Source: Flavobacteriaceae bacterium
GTDB lineage: Bacteria; Bacteroidota; Bacteroidia; Flavobacteriales; Flavobacteriaceae
Reading direction: 5' to 3'
DNA: 6,195 nt
Assembly: GCA_030633285.1 (NCBI GenBank)
Contig: DAOVTC010000068.1
Span: 1 to 6,195, forward strand
The stretch's first letter is position 1. Every line of letters begins with the position of its first letter. Made by a program: the position numbers and the translations under genes. This document shows, piece after piece, positions 1 through 6,151 of this stretch. Below the pieces are notes generated by a model. The model was not told where the DNA came from and ran no database searches. It worked only from the letters and a program-made list of their open reading frames with translations.

Positions 1-58
1 AATCCTTGGAATGGTAAAAACAGTTAATCATCTAATTTCTGTAGAAGAAATTAAATAA
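1..58 (+). CDS. rpmD: Large-subunit ribosomal protein uL30, C-terminal fragment
   Basis: Partial gene cut by the left edge of the window. The frame whose first whole codon is at base 2 reads ILGMVKTVNHLISVEEIK and ends in TAA at 56-58. The Gly-Met-(x)n-Val-x-His-Leu-(I/V)-x-Val pattern is the usual C-terminal end of bacterial uL30, a small (about 60 residue) protein of the 50S subunit. Its position directly before rplO, 12 bases upstream, is the standard spc-operon order and supports the call strongly. Only about a third of the protein is visible, so nothing can be said about its start or any oddity. Confidence 0.9.
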   Translation, partial: ILGMVKTVNHLISVEEIK

Positions 59-70
59 GATATTAAAGTT

Positions 71-520
71 ATGCAATTAAATAACTTACAACCTGCAAAA
101 GGTTCAGTAAAAACGGGTAAGCGAATTGGTAGAGGTCAAGGTTCTGGAAGAGGAGGGACAGCTACAAGAGGTCATAAAGGACAGAAATCACGTTCTGGTT
201 ACTCAAGAAAAATTGGTTTTGAAGGAGGTCAAATGCCTTTACAACGAAGAGTACCTAAATTTGGTTTTACCAATATAAATCGTAAAGAATACCAAGGTAT
301 TAATTTGGATAAATTACAACAACTTGTTGATGATGGTAAAATAAAAGATACCGTTAATATAGATGTTTTAATTGAAAACAGATTGGCACGTAAAAACGAT
401 TTGATAAAGATTTTAGGTAGAGGAGAATTAAAAGCTAAGTTAAATGTTTCGGTTCATAAATATACTGCTACAGCAAAAGCAGCAATAGAAAAGGCCGGAG
501 GAGAAGCAGCAACCATTTAA
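71..520 (+). CDS. rplO: Large-subunit ribosomal protein uL15
   Basis: Encodes 149 residues, the usual bacterial uL15 length. This is a late-assembling protein of the 50S subunit that contacts 23S rRNA through a long basic N-terminal arm. The arm is visible at residues 10-47, rich in Gly, Arg and Lys (GKRIGRGQGSGRGGT at 16-30). It is followed by the family signature at about 49-66 (GFEGGQMPLQRRVPKFGF). The C-terminal globular part (residues 75-149) ends in an Ala/Gly-rich segment typical of the family. The ATG at 71 gives the expected N-terminus (MQLNNLQPAKGS). It has only AT-rich sequence before it and no Shine-Dalgarno motif. secY starts 19 bases downstream. Confidence 0.97.
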   Translation: MQLNNLQPAKGSVKTGKRIGRGQGSGRGGTATRGHKGQKSRSGYSRKIGFEGGQMPLQRRVPKFGFTNINRKEYQGINLDKLQQLVDDGKIKDTVNIDVLIENRLARKNDLIKILGRGELKAKLNVSVHKYTATAKAAIEKAGGEAATI

Positions 521-539
521 TTAAATCATATTAATTTAA

Positions 540-1874
540 ATGAAAAAGTTAATTAGTAGCATCCAAGATATTTGGAAAATTGAAGAGCTTAGAAATAAAA
601 TTCTAATAACATTAGGATTAATGGTTGTATACCGTTTGGCGGCTCAAGTTCCTTTACCAGGAATTGATCCAACTCAGCTATCAGGTTTAACCAATAAAAC
701 CCAAGATGGATTATTAGGTTTATTAAATGCCTTCACTGGAGGAGCATTTGCAAAAGCTTCTGTTATGGCATTAGGAATTATGCCATATATATCAGCTTCA
801 ATTGTGGTACAATTAATGGGTATAGCAGTTCCTTATTTACAAAAATTGCAAAAAGAAGGAGAAAGCGGAAGAAAAAAAATAAATCAAATTACCCGTTGGT
901 TAACAATTGGAATTTTATTGATTCAAGCGCCTACTTATATAGTAAGTTTACCTAGTTTGGGTATACCTGAAAGTGCATTTTTATTAGGTCATGGACCTGT
1001 ATTTTGGTTTTCTTCAATTTTACTTTTAACTACAGGTACAGTATTTGCTATGTGGTTAGGTGAAAAAATTACCGATAAAGGAATTGGAAATGGGATTTCA
1101 TTATTGATTATGATTGGTATTATTGCTCGTTTCCCTGCATCATTTATGCAAGAAGCAACATCTAGAATCAATCAATCAAATGGTGGTTTAATAATGATTT
1201 TAATAGAAGTAGTAATTTGGTTCTTGGTTATTTTGGCTAGTGTGTTTTTAGTTACAGCAGTTCGTAAAATTCAAGTTCAATATGCTAGAAGAACTGTTGC
1301 AGGAAATATAAAAGACGCAGCAGGAGCTAGACAATATATTCCTTTAAAATTAAATTCATCTGGAGTTATGCCAATTATATTTGCGCAAGCATTAATGTTT
1401 GTGCCAGGATTATTAGCTACCTCTGAAAATAGTACAATAAAATCCATTGGAGTTGCATTTCAAGATATGTTTGGATTTTGGTATAGTTTATTATTTGCTG
1501 TCTTAATTATAATTTTCAGTTATTTTTATACTGCAATTACTATTCCTACAAATAAAATGGCTGACGATTTAAAAAGAGGTGGAGGATTTGTACCTGGAAT
1601 TAGACCAGGAAAAGATACTGCTGATTTTTTAGATACAATATTATCTCGAGTTACTTTACCCGGATCAATATTTTTAGCACTATTGGCAATTTTACCTGCT
1701 ATTATTACTAAAGCAGGAGTACAACCAGGATGGGCAATGTTTTACGGTGGAACATCCTTATTAATTATGGTAGGTGTTGCAATTGATACCTTACAGCAAA
1801 TAAATGCACATTTATTAAATCGTCATTATGATGGTTTGATGAAAGCAGGTTCAAAAAGAAAAGTATCCTATTAA
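540..1874 (+). CDS. secY: Preprotein translocase channel subunit SecY
   Basis: Encodes 444 residues, the normal length for SecY, the pore of the Sec machinery in the inner membrane, which works with SecE, SecG and SecA. Ten hydrophobic segments can be picked out, at roughly 19-38, 73-93, 118-137, 152-173, 183-201, 216-240, 272-294, 313-334, 370-390 and 398-419. The Gly-rich plug region lies at about 57-70 ([14 protein letters not shown]). The conserved [17 protein letters not shown] stretch is at 174-190. The SecA/ribosome-facing cytoplasmic loops are at about 241-265 (basic, [10 protein letters not shown]) and 335-368 ([14 protein letters not shown]). The C-terminus ends in the expected basic tail. 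Placement within the spc operon is standard. There is no adk or map gene after it; infA begins 2 bases past the stop. Confidence 0.98.
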   Translation: MKKLISSIQDIWKIEELRNKILITLGLMVVYRLAAQVPLPGIDPTQLSGLTNKTQDGLLGLLNAFTGGAFAKASVMALGIMPYISASIVVQLMGIAVPYLQKLQKEGESGRKKINQITRWLTIGILLIQAPTYIVSLPSLGIPESAFLLGHGPVFWFSSILLLTTGTVFAMWLGEKITDKGIGNGISLLIMIGIIARFPASFMQEATSRINQSNGGLIMILIEVVIWFLVILASVFLVTAVRKIQVQYARRTVAGNIKDAAGARQYIPLKLNSSGVMPIIFAQALMFVPGLLATSENSTIKSIGVAFQDMFGFWYSLLFAVLIIIFSYFYTAITIPTNKMADDLKRGGGFVPGIRPGKDTADFLDTILSRVTLPGSIFLALLAILPAIITKAGVQPGWAMFYGGTSLLIMVGVAIDTLQQINAHLLNRHYDGLMKAGSKRKVSY

Positions 1875-1876
1875 TT

Positions 1877-2092
1877 ATGGCAAAACAACCGGCAATAGAA
1901 CAAGATGGTAAAATAAACGAAGCATTATCAAATGCAATGTTTAGAGTAGAATTAGAGAATGGTCATATTGTAACCGCTCATATTTCTGGAAAAATGAGAA
2001 TGCATTATATTAAATTGTTACCAGGAGATAAAGTAAAGTTAGAAATGAGTCCTTATGATTTGACTAAGGCAAGAATTACTTATAGATATTAA
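1877..2092 (+). CDS. infA: Translation initiation factor IF-1
   Basis: Encodes 71 residues, the size of bacterial IF-1, which occupies the A site of the 30S subunit during initiation and assists IF-2 and IF-3. The whole protein is one S1/OB fold. Family landmarks are visible: the [10 protein letters not shown] strand at 21-30, [19 protein letters not shown] at 35-53 (the rRNA-contacting basic face), and the closing [10 protein letters not shown] at 62-71. The start is 2 bases after the secY stop, so translation is probably coupled. The N-terminus ([11 protein letters not shown]) is slightly longer than the proteobacterial MAKEDNIEMQG form in character but aligns with it. Confidence 0.97.
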   Translation: MAKQPAIEQDGKINEALSNAMFRVELENGHIVTAHISGKMRMHYIKLLPGDKVKLEMSPYDLTKARITYRY

Positions 2093-2105
2093 AGATAAGA
2101 TTGAG

Positions 2106-2222
2106 ATGAAAGTTAGAGCATCAGTTAAAAAAAGAAGTGCCGACTGCATTATAGTACGCAGAAAAGGCAGATTATATGTAATCAACAAAAAAAATCCTAG
2201 ATTTAAACAAAGACAAGGATAA
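2106..2222 (+). CDS. rpmJ: Large-subunit ribosomal protein bL36, zinc-ligand-free type
   Basis: A 38-residue gene that is easy to miss because of its size. It begins [14 protein letters not shown] and ends in the diagnostic FKQRQG, both typical of bL36, the smallest 50S protein. In zinc-binding bL36 a CxxC pair near residues 11-14, a later Cys (about 27) and a His (about 32-33) hold a zinc. Here residue 11 is Ser, 27 is Asn and 33 is Phe; only Cys14 remains, so the protein cannot form the normal four-ligand site. This matches the C-minus type known in Bacteroidota (recollection, not searched). It lies 13 bases after infA and 3 bases before rpsM, the standard order. Confidence 0.96.
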   Translation: MKVRASVKKRSADCIIVRRKGRLYVINKKNPRFKQRQG

Positions 2223-2225
2223 ATT

Positions 2226-2600
2226 ATGGCAAGAATAGCAGGAATTGACATACCAGAGAATAAAAGAGGAGTTATAGCATTAACTTATATCTTTGGAATC
2301 GGAAGAAGTAAGGCTAAAGAAATTTTAGCTAATGCAAAAGTTGACGAAAGTATTAAAGTACAAGATTGGGATGATGAACAGATCTCAAGGGTTCGTGAAC
2401 AAGCTGGAAATTTAAAAATTGAAGGTGAATTAAGATCTGAAATTCAAATAAACATAAAACGTTTAATGGATATTGGGTGTTATAGAGGAATTAGACATAG
2501 ATTAGGTCTTCCTCTAAGAGGGCAAAGAACTAAGAATAATTCTAGAACCCGTAAAGGAAAAAGAAAAACTGTAGCAGGTAAAAAGAAAGTAACTAAATAA
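2226..2600 (+). CDS. rpsM: Small-subunit ribosomal protein uS13
   Basis: Encodes 124 residues, close to the family norm. uS13 sits in the head of the 30S subunit, contacts uS19, forms a bridge to the 50S subunit and touches the P-site tRNA with its tail. Visible landmarks are the N-terminus [10 protein letters not shown], a helix-hairpin-helix-like segment at 22-34 ([13 protein letters not shown]), the signature [20 protein letters not shown] at 84-103, and a strongly basic C-terminal tail ([13 protein letters not shown] onward). The start is 3 bases after the rpmJ stop. An AAGGA lies about 10 bases upstream, but it belongs to the last codons of rpmJ. In E. coli the S4-controlled pseudoknot is at this gene; here the 3-base gap leaves no room for one. 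Confidence 0.97.
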   Translation: MARIAGIDIPENKRGVIALTYIFGIGRSKAKEILANAKVDESIKVQDWDDEQISRVREQAGNLKIEGELRSEIQINIKRLMDIGCYRGIRHRLGLPLRGQRTKNNSRTRKGKRKTVAGKKKVTK

Positions 2601-2612
2601 TAGTTAATAAAG

Positions 2613-2996
2613 ATGGCAAAGTCAAGTTCAAAAAAACGAAAAGTAATTGTTGATGCAATTGGGGAAGCCCACATTACTGCATCATTTAACAATATAATCA
2701 TCTCTTTAACTAATAAGAAAGGTGATGTAATATCTTGGTCTAGTGCAGGTAAGCAAGGATTTAGAGGTTCTAAAAAGAATACTCCTTATGCTGCTCAAAC
2801 TGCTGCTGAAGATTGCGCTAAAGTTGCTTATGAAGCAGGATTACGTAAAGTAAAAGTTTATGTAAAAGGACCTGGTAACGGAAGAGAGTCGGCAATAAGA
2901 ACAATTCATAATAACGGTATTGAAGTAACAGAAATAATTGATGTTACACCTGTAGCTCATAACGGTTGCAGACCACCAAAGAGAAGAAGAGTTTAA
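2613..2996 (+). CDS. rpsK: Small-subunit ribosomal protein uS11
   Basis: Encodes 127 residues, the normal length. uS11 lies on the 30S platform near the mRNA exit channel and contacts 16S rRNA, with bS21 and bS18 close by. Landmarks are [18 protein letters not shown] at 17-34, [20 protein letters not shown] at 43-62, [17 protein letters not shown] at 81-97, and the C-terminal signature [17 protein letters not shown] at 111-127. The HNG step is the site where the E. coli protein forms an isoaspartate; its presence here is seen, the modification is not. The gene starts 12 bases after rpsM. After its stop comes the longest gap so far in the operon (131 bases). Confidence 0.97.
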   Translation: MAKSSSKKRKVIVDAIGEAHITASFNNIIISLTNKKGDVISWSSAGKQGFRGSKKNTPYAAQTAAEDCAKVAYEAGLRKVKVYVKGPGNGRESAIRTIHNNGIEVTEIIDVTPVAHNGCRPPKRRRV

Positions 2997-3000
2997 TTTT

Positions 3001-3043
3001 ATACTGATCTAAAACCTGCTAATAGGTTGATTAATTTCAGTAT
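3001..3043 (+). promoter_or_regulatory. Hairpin 1 of the candidate rpsD leader
   Basis: Begins 5 bases after the rpsK stop codon. A 7-bp outer stem pairs ATACTGA (3001-3007) exactly with TCAGTAT (3037-3043). Inside it, TAAAACCT (3010-3017) pairs with AGGTT plus TTA (3024-3028 and 3031-3033), with GA (3029-3030) bulged out. This leaves a 6-base loop, GCTAAT (3018-3023). No T-run follows, so it does not look like an intrinsic terminator. Its position just before rpsD and its bulged-stem shape fit a cis-acting mRNA structure. Possible roles are S4 feedback, mRNA processing or protection of the upstream 3' end. Function is inferred. Confidence 0.5.
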
Positions 3044-3067
3044 TGGTTTATTAATAAATTATATAAC

Positions 3068-3114
3068 TAAGGACTAAAGATTATCGAAGGAATGCCTTAA
3101 TTCATAATCCCTTA
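3068..3114 (+). promoter_or_regulatory. Hairpin 2 of the candidate rpsD leader
   Basis: Ends 13 bases before the rpsD start codon. TAAGG (3068-3072) pairs with CCTTA (3110-3114). After a 6-base bulge (ACTAAA, 3073-3078), GATTAT (3079-3084) pairs with ATAATC (3104-3109). A terminal AAGG (3087-3090) / CCTT (3095-3098) stem is closed by the tetraloop AATG. The two AAGG and two CCTT copies could exchange partners, giving alternative folds. In Bacteroidota translation does not depend on Shine-Dalgarno pairing, so a structure this close to the start could act by blocking ribosome access. Binding by S4, the product of the next gene, is an inference from the well-known S4 autoregulation in E. coli and Bacillus. 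Confidence 0.5.
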
Positions 3115-3127
3115 AAAATCAATAAAA

Positions 3128-3733
3128 ATGGCAAGATATACAGGACCAAAAACAAAAATTGCTCGTAAGTTTGGAGAAGCAATATTCGGTGAGGATAAAT
3201 CTTTTGAAAAAAGAAATTTTCCTCCAGGACAGCATGGTAATTCAAGAAGAAGAGGTAAGCAATCTGAATATGCTGTACAATTAAAAGAAAAACAAAAAGC
3301 CAAATATACTTATGGTATTTTAGAGCGTCAATTTCGTAATCTTTTTGAAAAAGCGCAAAGAAATAAAGGTATTACTGGTGAGATTTTATTACAACTGTGT
3401 GAGTCTCGTTTAGATAATGTGGTATATCGATTGGGTATTTCACCTTCAAGAAGTGGAGCGCGTCAACTAGTATCACATCGTCATATTACAGTAAATGGTG
3501 AATTAGTTAATATACCATCTTATTCATTAAAAGAAGGCGATTTAGTAGGAGTAAGAGAAAAATCAAAATCATTAGTTGCTATTGAAAATTCTTTAGCAGC
3601 TAAGTCAAATGTTTATGAATGGTTATCTTGGAATACTGAAACCTTGGAAGGAAGATTTGTTTCAGTTCCAGAAAGAATTCAAATACCAGAAAACATAAAC
3701 GAACAATTTATTGTTGAGTTATACTCTAAATAA
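3128..3733 (+). CDS. rpsD: Small-subunit ribosomal protein uS4
   Basis: Encodes 201 residues, near the family's usual 200-208. uS4 is a primary 16S rRNA binder that nucleates 30S assembly, lines the mRNA entry path and, in several bacteria, represses its own mRNA. Landmarks are [16 protein letters not shown] at the N-terminus, without the Cys cluster of zinc-binding S4; PPGQHG at 32-37; [20 protein letters not shown] at 51-70; the S4 RNA-binding domain at about 92-144 ([12 protein letters not shown] through [23 protein letters not shown]); and the [13 protein letters not shown]-terminus at 190-201. The start at 3128 gives the canonical MARYTGP and follows AATAAAA, not a Shine-Dalgarno motif. 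The 131-base gap in front contains two hairpins that may be its control region. Confidence 0.97.
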   Translation: MARYTGPKTKIARKFGEAIFGEDKSFEKRNFPPGQHGNSRRRGKQSEYAVQLKEKQKAKYTYGILERQFRNLFEKAQRNKGITGEILLQLCESRLDNVVYRLGISPSRSGARQLVSHRHITVNGELVNIPSYSLKEGDLVGVREKSKSLVAIENSLAAKSNVYEWLSWNTETLEGRFVSVPERIQIPENINEQFIVELYSK

Positions 3734-3755
3734 TTTTAAAGAAAGAATTAAACTT

Positions 3756-4748
3756 ATGGCAATTTTAAATTTTCAGAAACCAGACAAAGTATTAATGATT
3801 GAATCTTCTGATTTTGAAGGTAGATTTGAATTCAAACCTTTAGAGCCAGGTTACGGTTTAACTGTAGGTAACGCTTTGAGAAGAGTTCTGTTATCTTCAT
3901 TAGAAGGATATGCAATTACTTCTTTAAGAATTGAAGGAGTAGAGCACGAATTTTCAACTATTAATGGAATAGTTGAAGATGTTACAGAAATTATTTTAAA
4001 CTTAAAACAAATTCGTTTTAAGCAACAAATAGAAGATACTGATAATGAAACTGTAATTATATCTGTTAAAGGTCAAGAGCAATTAACTGCTGGTGATTTT
4101 CAAAATTTTATTTCAGGATTTCAAGTTTTAAATCCAGATTTGGTTGTATGTAATATGGAGCCTTCTGTAAAATTAGATATGGAAATTACTATTGAAAAAG
4201 GTAGAGGTTTTGTCTTGGCAGAAGAAAATAAAAAAGTTTCAGCTCCATTAGGAACTATTTTTACAGATTCAATTTACACTCCTATTAAGAATGTAAAGTA
4301 TGCTGTTGAAAATTTTCGTGTTGAACAAAAAACAGATTATGAAAAATTAGTTATTGATTTAGTTACAGATGGTTCAATTACACCTCAAGATGCGTTAACT
4401 GAAGCTGCAAAAATACTTATTCATCACTTTATGTTGTTCTCAGATGAGCGTATTACATTAGAAGCTGATGAAATTGCTAAATCTGACACTTATGATGAAG
4501 AATCACTTCATATGCGTCAACTACTAAAAACTCGTTTAATTGATATGGATTTGTCAGTTAGAGCTTTAAATTGTTTAAAAGCAGCAGAAGTAGATACATT
4601 GGGAGACTTAGTTGCATTTAATAAAAGTGATTTAATGAAATTCAGAAATTTTGGTAAGAAATCTCTTACTGAATTAGATGAATTAGTGAATAACAAAGGT
4701 TTGACCTTTGGTATGGATTTAGTAAAGTACAAATTAGATAAAGAGTAA
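3756..4748 (+). CDS. rpoA: DNA-directed RNA polymerase alpha subunit
   Basis: Encodes 330 residues from the ATG at 3756, a normal length. The frame is open further back to a TTG at 3711 inside rpsD, but [12 protein letters not shown] is the expected family N-terminus, so the later ATG is chosen. The alpha dimer is the scaffold on which beta and beta-prime assemble. Residues 38-48 ([11 protein letters not shown]) are the dimer and core-contact motif. The linker lies at about 235-255. The C-terminal domain (about 256-323) keeps the DNA-binding helix-hairpin-helix: [12 protein letters not shown] at 268-279, with Arg269, Asn272, Cys273 and Lys275 equivalent to E. coli Arg265, Asn268, Cys269 and Lys271, then GKKSLTEL at 300-307. 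UP-element and activator contact should therefore be intact. The gap to rpsD is 22 bases. Confidence 0.98.
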   Translation: MAILNFQKPDKVLMIESSDFEGRFEFKPLEPGYGLTVGNALRRVLLSSLEGYAITSLRIEGVEHEFSTINGIVEDVTEIILNLKQIRFKQQIEDTDNETVIISVKGQEQLTAGDFQNFISGFQVLNPDLVVCNMEPSVKLDMEITIEKGRGFVLAEENKKVSAPLGTIFTDSIYTPIKNVKYAVENFRVEQKTDYEKLVIDLVTDGSITPQDALTEAAKILIHHFMLFSDERITLEADEIAKSDTYDEESLHMRQLLKTRLIDMDLSVRALNCLKAAEVDTLGDLVAFNKSDLMKFRNFGKKSLTELDELVNNKGLTFGMDLVKYKLDKE

Positions 4749-4763
4749 ATTTTTTAAAAAAAT

Positions 4764-4857
4764 AAATTCCAAATTCCAAAACCCAAAGAGGACGTTTAGT
4801 TTTTGAATTTTTTAATGTAAAATTTAATTGTTATTTGAGATTTGAAAATTGGGATTT
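4764..4857. repeat. Imperfect inverted repeat with 7-base-period arms, between rpoA and rplQ
   Basis: Fills most of the 121-base gap (4749-4869). The left arm, 4764-4787, is built from AAATTCC, AAATTCC and AAAACCC in tandem, followed by AAA. The right arm, 4834-4857, has the same 7-base rhythm on the other strand (TTGAGAT, TTGAAAA, TTGGGAT). Aligned by hand as reverse complements, the 24-base arms agree at 19 positions, plus one G-U wobble. The 46-base middle is AT-rich, with GAGGACG at 4788-4794 as its only GC-rich spot. It could fold into a long, weak hairpin in the mRNA. AAATTCC-type intergenic palindromes are, as I recall, common in flavobacterial genomes; whether this is one is not tested. 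No reading frame of note crosses it. Confidence 0.6.
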
Positions 4858-4869
4858 AAATAAATAAAG

Positions 4870-5379
4870 ATGAGACACGGAAAGAAATTTAATCATTTAA
4901 GTAGAAAAACAGCGCATAGAAAAGCGATGTTGGCTAATATGGCTTGTTCATTAATTGAACACAAACGTATTAATACTACTGTGGCAAAAGCAAAAGCTTT
5001 ACGTCAATATGTTGAGCCATTAATTACCAAGTCAAAGAGTGATACAACACATAACAGAAGAATAGTATTTAGTAAATTAAGAGACAAATATGCCGTTTCT
5101 GAATTGTTTAGAGATGTTGCTGTAAAAGTTGGTGATAGACCAGGAGGTTATATTCGTATAATCAAATTAGGTAACCGTCAGGGAGATAATGCTGATATGG
5201 CGATGGTAGAGTTGGTAGATTATAATGAAATATACAACCCTAAAGGTACGAAAAAGAAAAAAGTAACTCGTAGAAGAGGTAAAAAGACTTCTGAAAAAGA
5301 AACTGAAATTGTTGAGTCTACTCCTGTAAAGGCAGAGGAAACAAAAAAAGAAAAACCAGACACTAAAGACGAAGCATAA
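4870..5379 (+). CDS. rplQ: Large-subunit ribosomal protein bL17 with charged C-terminal tail
   Basis: Encodes 169 residues; the E. coli protein has 127. bL17 binds 23S rRNA near the peptide exit tunnel. The conserved core is residues 1-123: [20 protein letters not shown] at 1-20, [15 protein letters not shown] at 23-37, [13 protein letters not shown] at 41-53, and [24 protein letters not shown] at 92-115. The remaining 46 residues are low-complexity: first basic (125-139, [15 protein letters not shown]), then alternating Lys and Glu with Thr/Pro (140-169). Extended bL17 tails occur in Bacteroidota (family knowledge), so this is probably genuine and not a fusion. The start follows ATAAATAAAG with no Shine-Dalgarno. 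The gene is the last of the operon; the intrinsic terminator begins 26 bases after the stop. Confidence 0.96.
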   Translation: MRHGKKFNHLSRKTAHRKAMLANMACSLIEHKRINTTVAKAKALRQYVEPLITKSKSDTTHNRRIVFSKLRDKYAVSELFRDVAVKVGDRPGGYIRIIKLGNRQGDNADMAMVELVDYNEIYNPKGTKKKKVTRRRGKKTSEKETEIVESTPVKAEETKKEKPDTKDEA

Positions 5380-5405
5380 AATGTTTTTAATTTTAGTCAA
5401 AATTT

Positions 5406-5440
5406 AAAAAGGATAAGCTATTTTAGCTTATCCTTTTTTT
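5406..5440 (+). terminator. Intrinsic terminator closing the ribosomal-protein operon
   Basis: A perfect 15-bp inverted repeat: 5406-5420 (AAAAAGGATAAGCTA) pairs with 5424-5438 around a TTT loop. The 3' arm runs directly into a T tract (5434-5440). The stable core is GGATAAGCTA / TAGCTTATCC. The A-run on the 5' side mirrors the T-run, so it could also stop transcription from the right, but the next genes read in the same direction. It lies 26 bases after rplQ and only 18 bases before the next gene's start, so it marks the operon end clearly. Confidence 0.92.
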
Positions 5441-5458
5441 TATTAAATTTATTTAACT

Positions 5459-6121
5459 ATGAAATATTTTTTAACTTTAATAGTTGTTTTTTTAATTTCT
5501 TCTGTAAATAGTCAGGAATTTGATTCAATTTCATCTGAAGGAAATATAATTAGCATGAATGATGTTTTTTCAAAAAGATTGTTTTATAGTAATCAAAATG
5601 AGATTTCAGGATCAAGTTACTTATTTAAAAACTGGAAAAATAATGTGTTTGTTTATTCTAATGGTGAAACTTATAATTTAAAGAATATAAATTATAATAT
5701 TTATTCTAATGAATTTAGCTCTTTGAGAGGAACAGACTCTTTATTTGTTTATGATATGAGTAAAATAGATTCTTTAAAAATAAATAATAGATTTTTTAAA
5801 AAATACAATGGAAATGTTATTTATGAGGTAATATTTGAAGGCAAAAAGATACTATTACTTAAGAAGTATGAAGTCAAGATAATTGAAGGAATGTTTAATC
5901 CAATAGATGGTACAAAAGAGAAAAATCGTTTTAGTATTATGGATGACTATTATATAATGAAAGATGGACATATTGAAAAATATAAGATAACAAAAAAATC
6001 TGTTTTAGAACTTTGTAATGAAAATCAGGATAAAGTCAAGAAGTATATTAAAAAGAATAATCTTTCTTATAAAAAGGATTCAGATTTAAAACTTATTTTA
6101 AAATATTGTGAAAAGATTTAA
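5459..6121 (+). CDS. Secreted or periplasmic protein of unknown function
   Basis: Encodes 220 residues that I cannot assign to a named family. Residues 1-18 form a signal peptide: Lys2, a hydrophobic core at 3-15, and a likely signal peptidase I cut after VNS, leaving Gln19 first, as is common in exported flavobacterial proteins. No lipobox Cys is present, so it is not a lipoprotein. The body (about 50-175) alternates hydrophobic and polar residues, suggesting beta strands, for example GSSYLFKNWKNNVFVY at 51-66, DSLFVYDMSKIDSLKI at 93-108 and YEVIFEGKKILLLKKYEVKI at 122-141. The end (179-220) is Lys-rich, probably helical, with Cys186 and Cys217. G+C is clearly lower than in the operon (hand count 9 of 60 at 5641-5700 and 7 of 60 at 5761-5820, against 19 of 60 at 4921-4980). 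It sits between the operon terminator and probable carA. Its layout recalls uncharacterised Bacteroidota proteins, but that is an impression only. Confidence 0.8.
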   Translation: MKYFLTLIVVFLISSVNSQEFDSISSEGNIISMNDVFSKRLFYSNQNEISGSSYLFKNWKNNVFVYSNGETYNLKNINYNIYSNEFSSLRGTDSLFVYDMSKIDSLKINNRFFKKYNGNVIYEVIFEGKKILLLKKYEVKIIEGMFNPIDGTKEKNRFSIMDDYYIMKDGHIEKYKITKKSVLELCNENQDKVKKYIKKNNLSYKKDSDLKLILKYCEKI

Positions 6122-6151
6122 ATATTTTTATACTTAATAAATTAATTATTA

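Noticed and set aside
2213..2225. AAGGA about 10 bases before the rpsM start, resembling a Shine-Dalgarno motif
   Set aside because: It is formed by the last Gln-Gly codons of rpmJ, which are conserved for protein reasons, and no other gene here has such a motif.
3047..3058. Perfect 12-base palindrome TTTATTAATAAA between the two rpsD leader hairpins
   Set aside because: It consists only of A and T in a very AT-rich region, has almost no loop when folded, and is likely to arise by chance.
3711..3755. Upstream TTG start extending rpoA by 15 residues into rpsD
   Set aside because: The extra residues do not resemble RpoA, while ATG 3756 gives the standard [13 protein letters not shown]-terminus.
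4797..4805. TAGTTTTTG as a possible -7 box for a promoter before rplQ
   Set aside because: It has one base too many against TAnnTTTG and no TTG at a suitable distance upstream.
5167..5400. Open reading frames on the minus strand opposite rplQ and other ribosomal genes (also 989-1171, 2039-2251, 2480-2701, 3112-3303, 4517-4732)
   Set aside because: They lie inside unmistakable conserved genes, have biased Phe/Ser/Leu or low-complexity composition from the AT-rich complement, and show no family resemblance.
6106..6136. TTG at 6106 followed about 20 bases later by TATACTTA as a promoter for carA
   Set aside because: The second box matches TAnnTTTG poorly, and such AT-rich matches are expected by chance.
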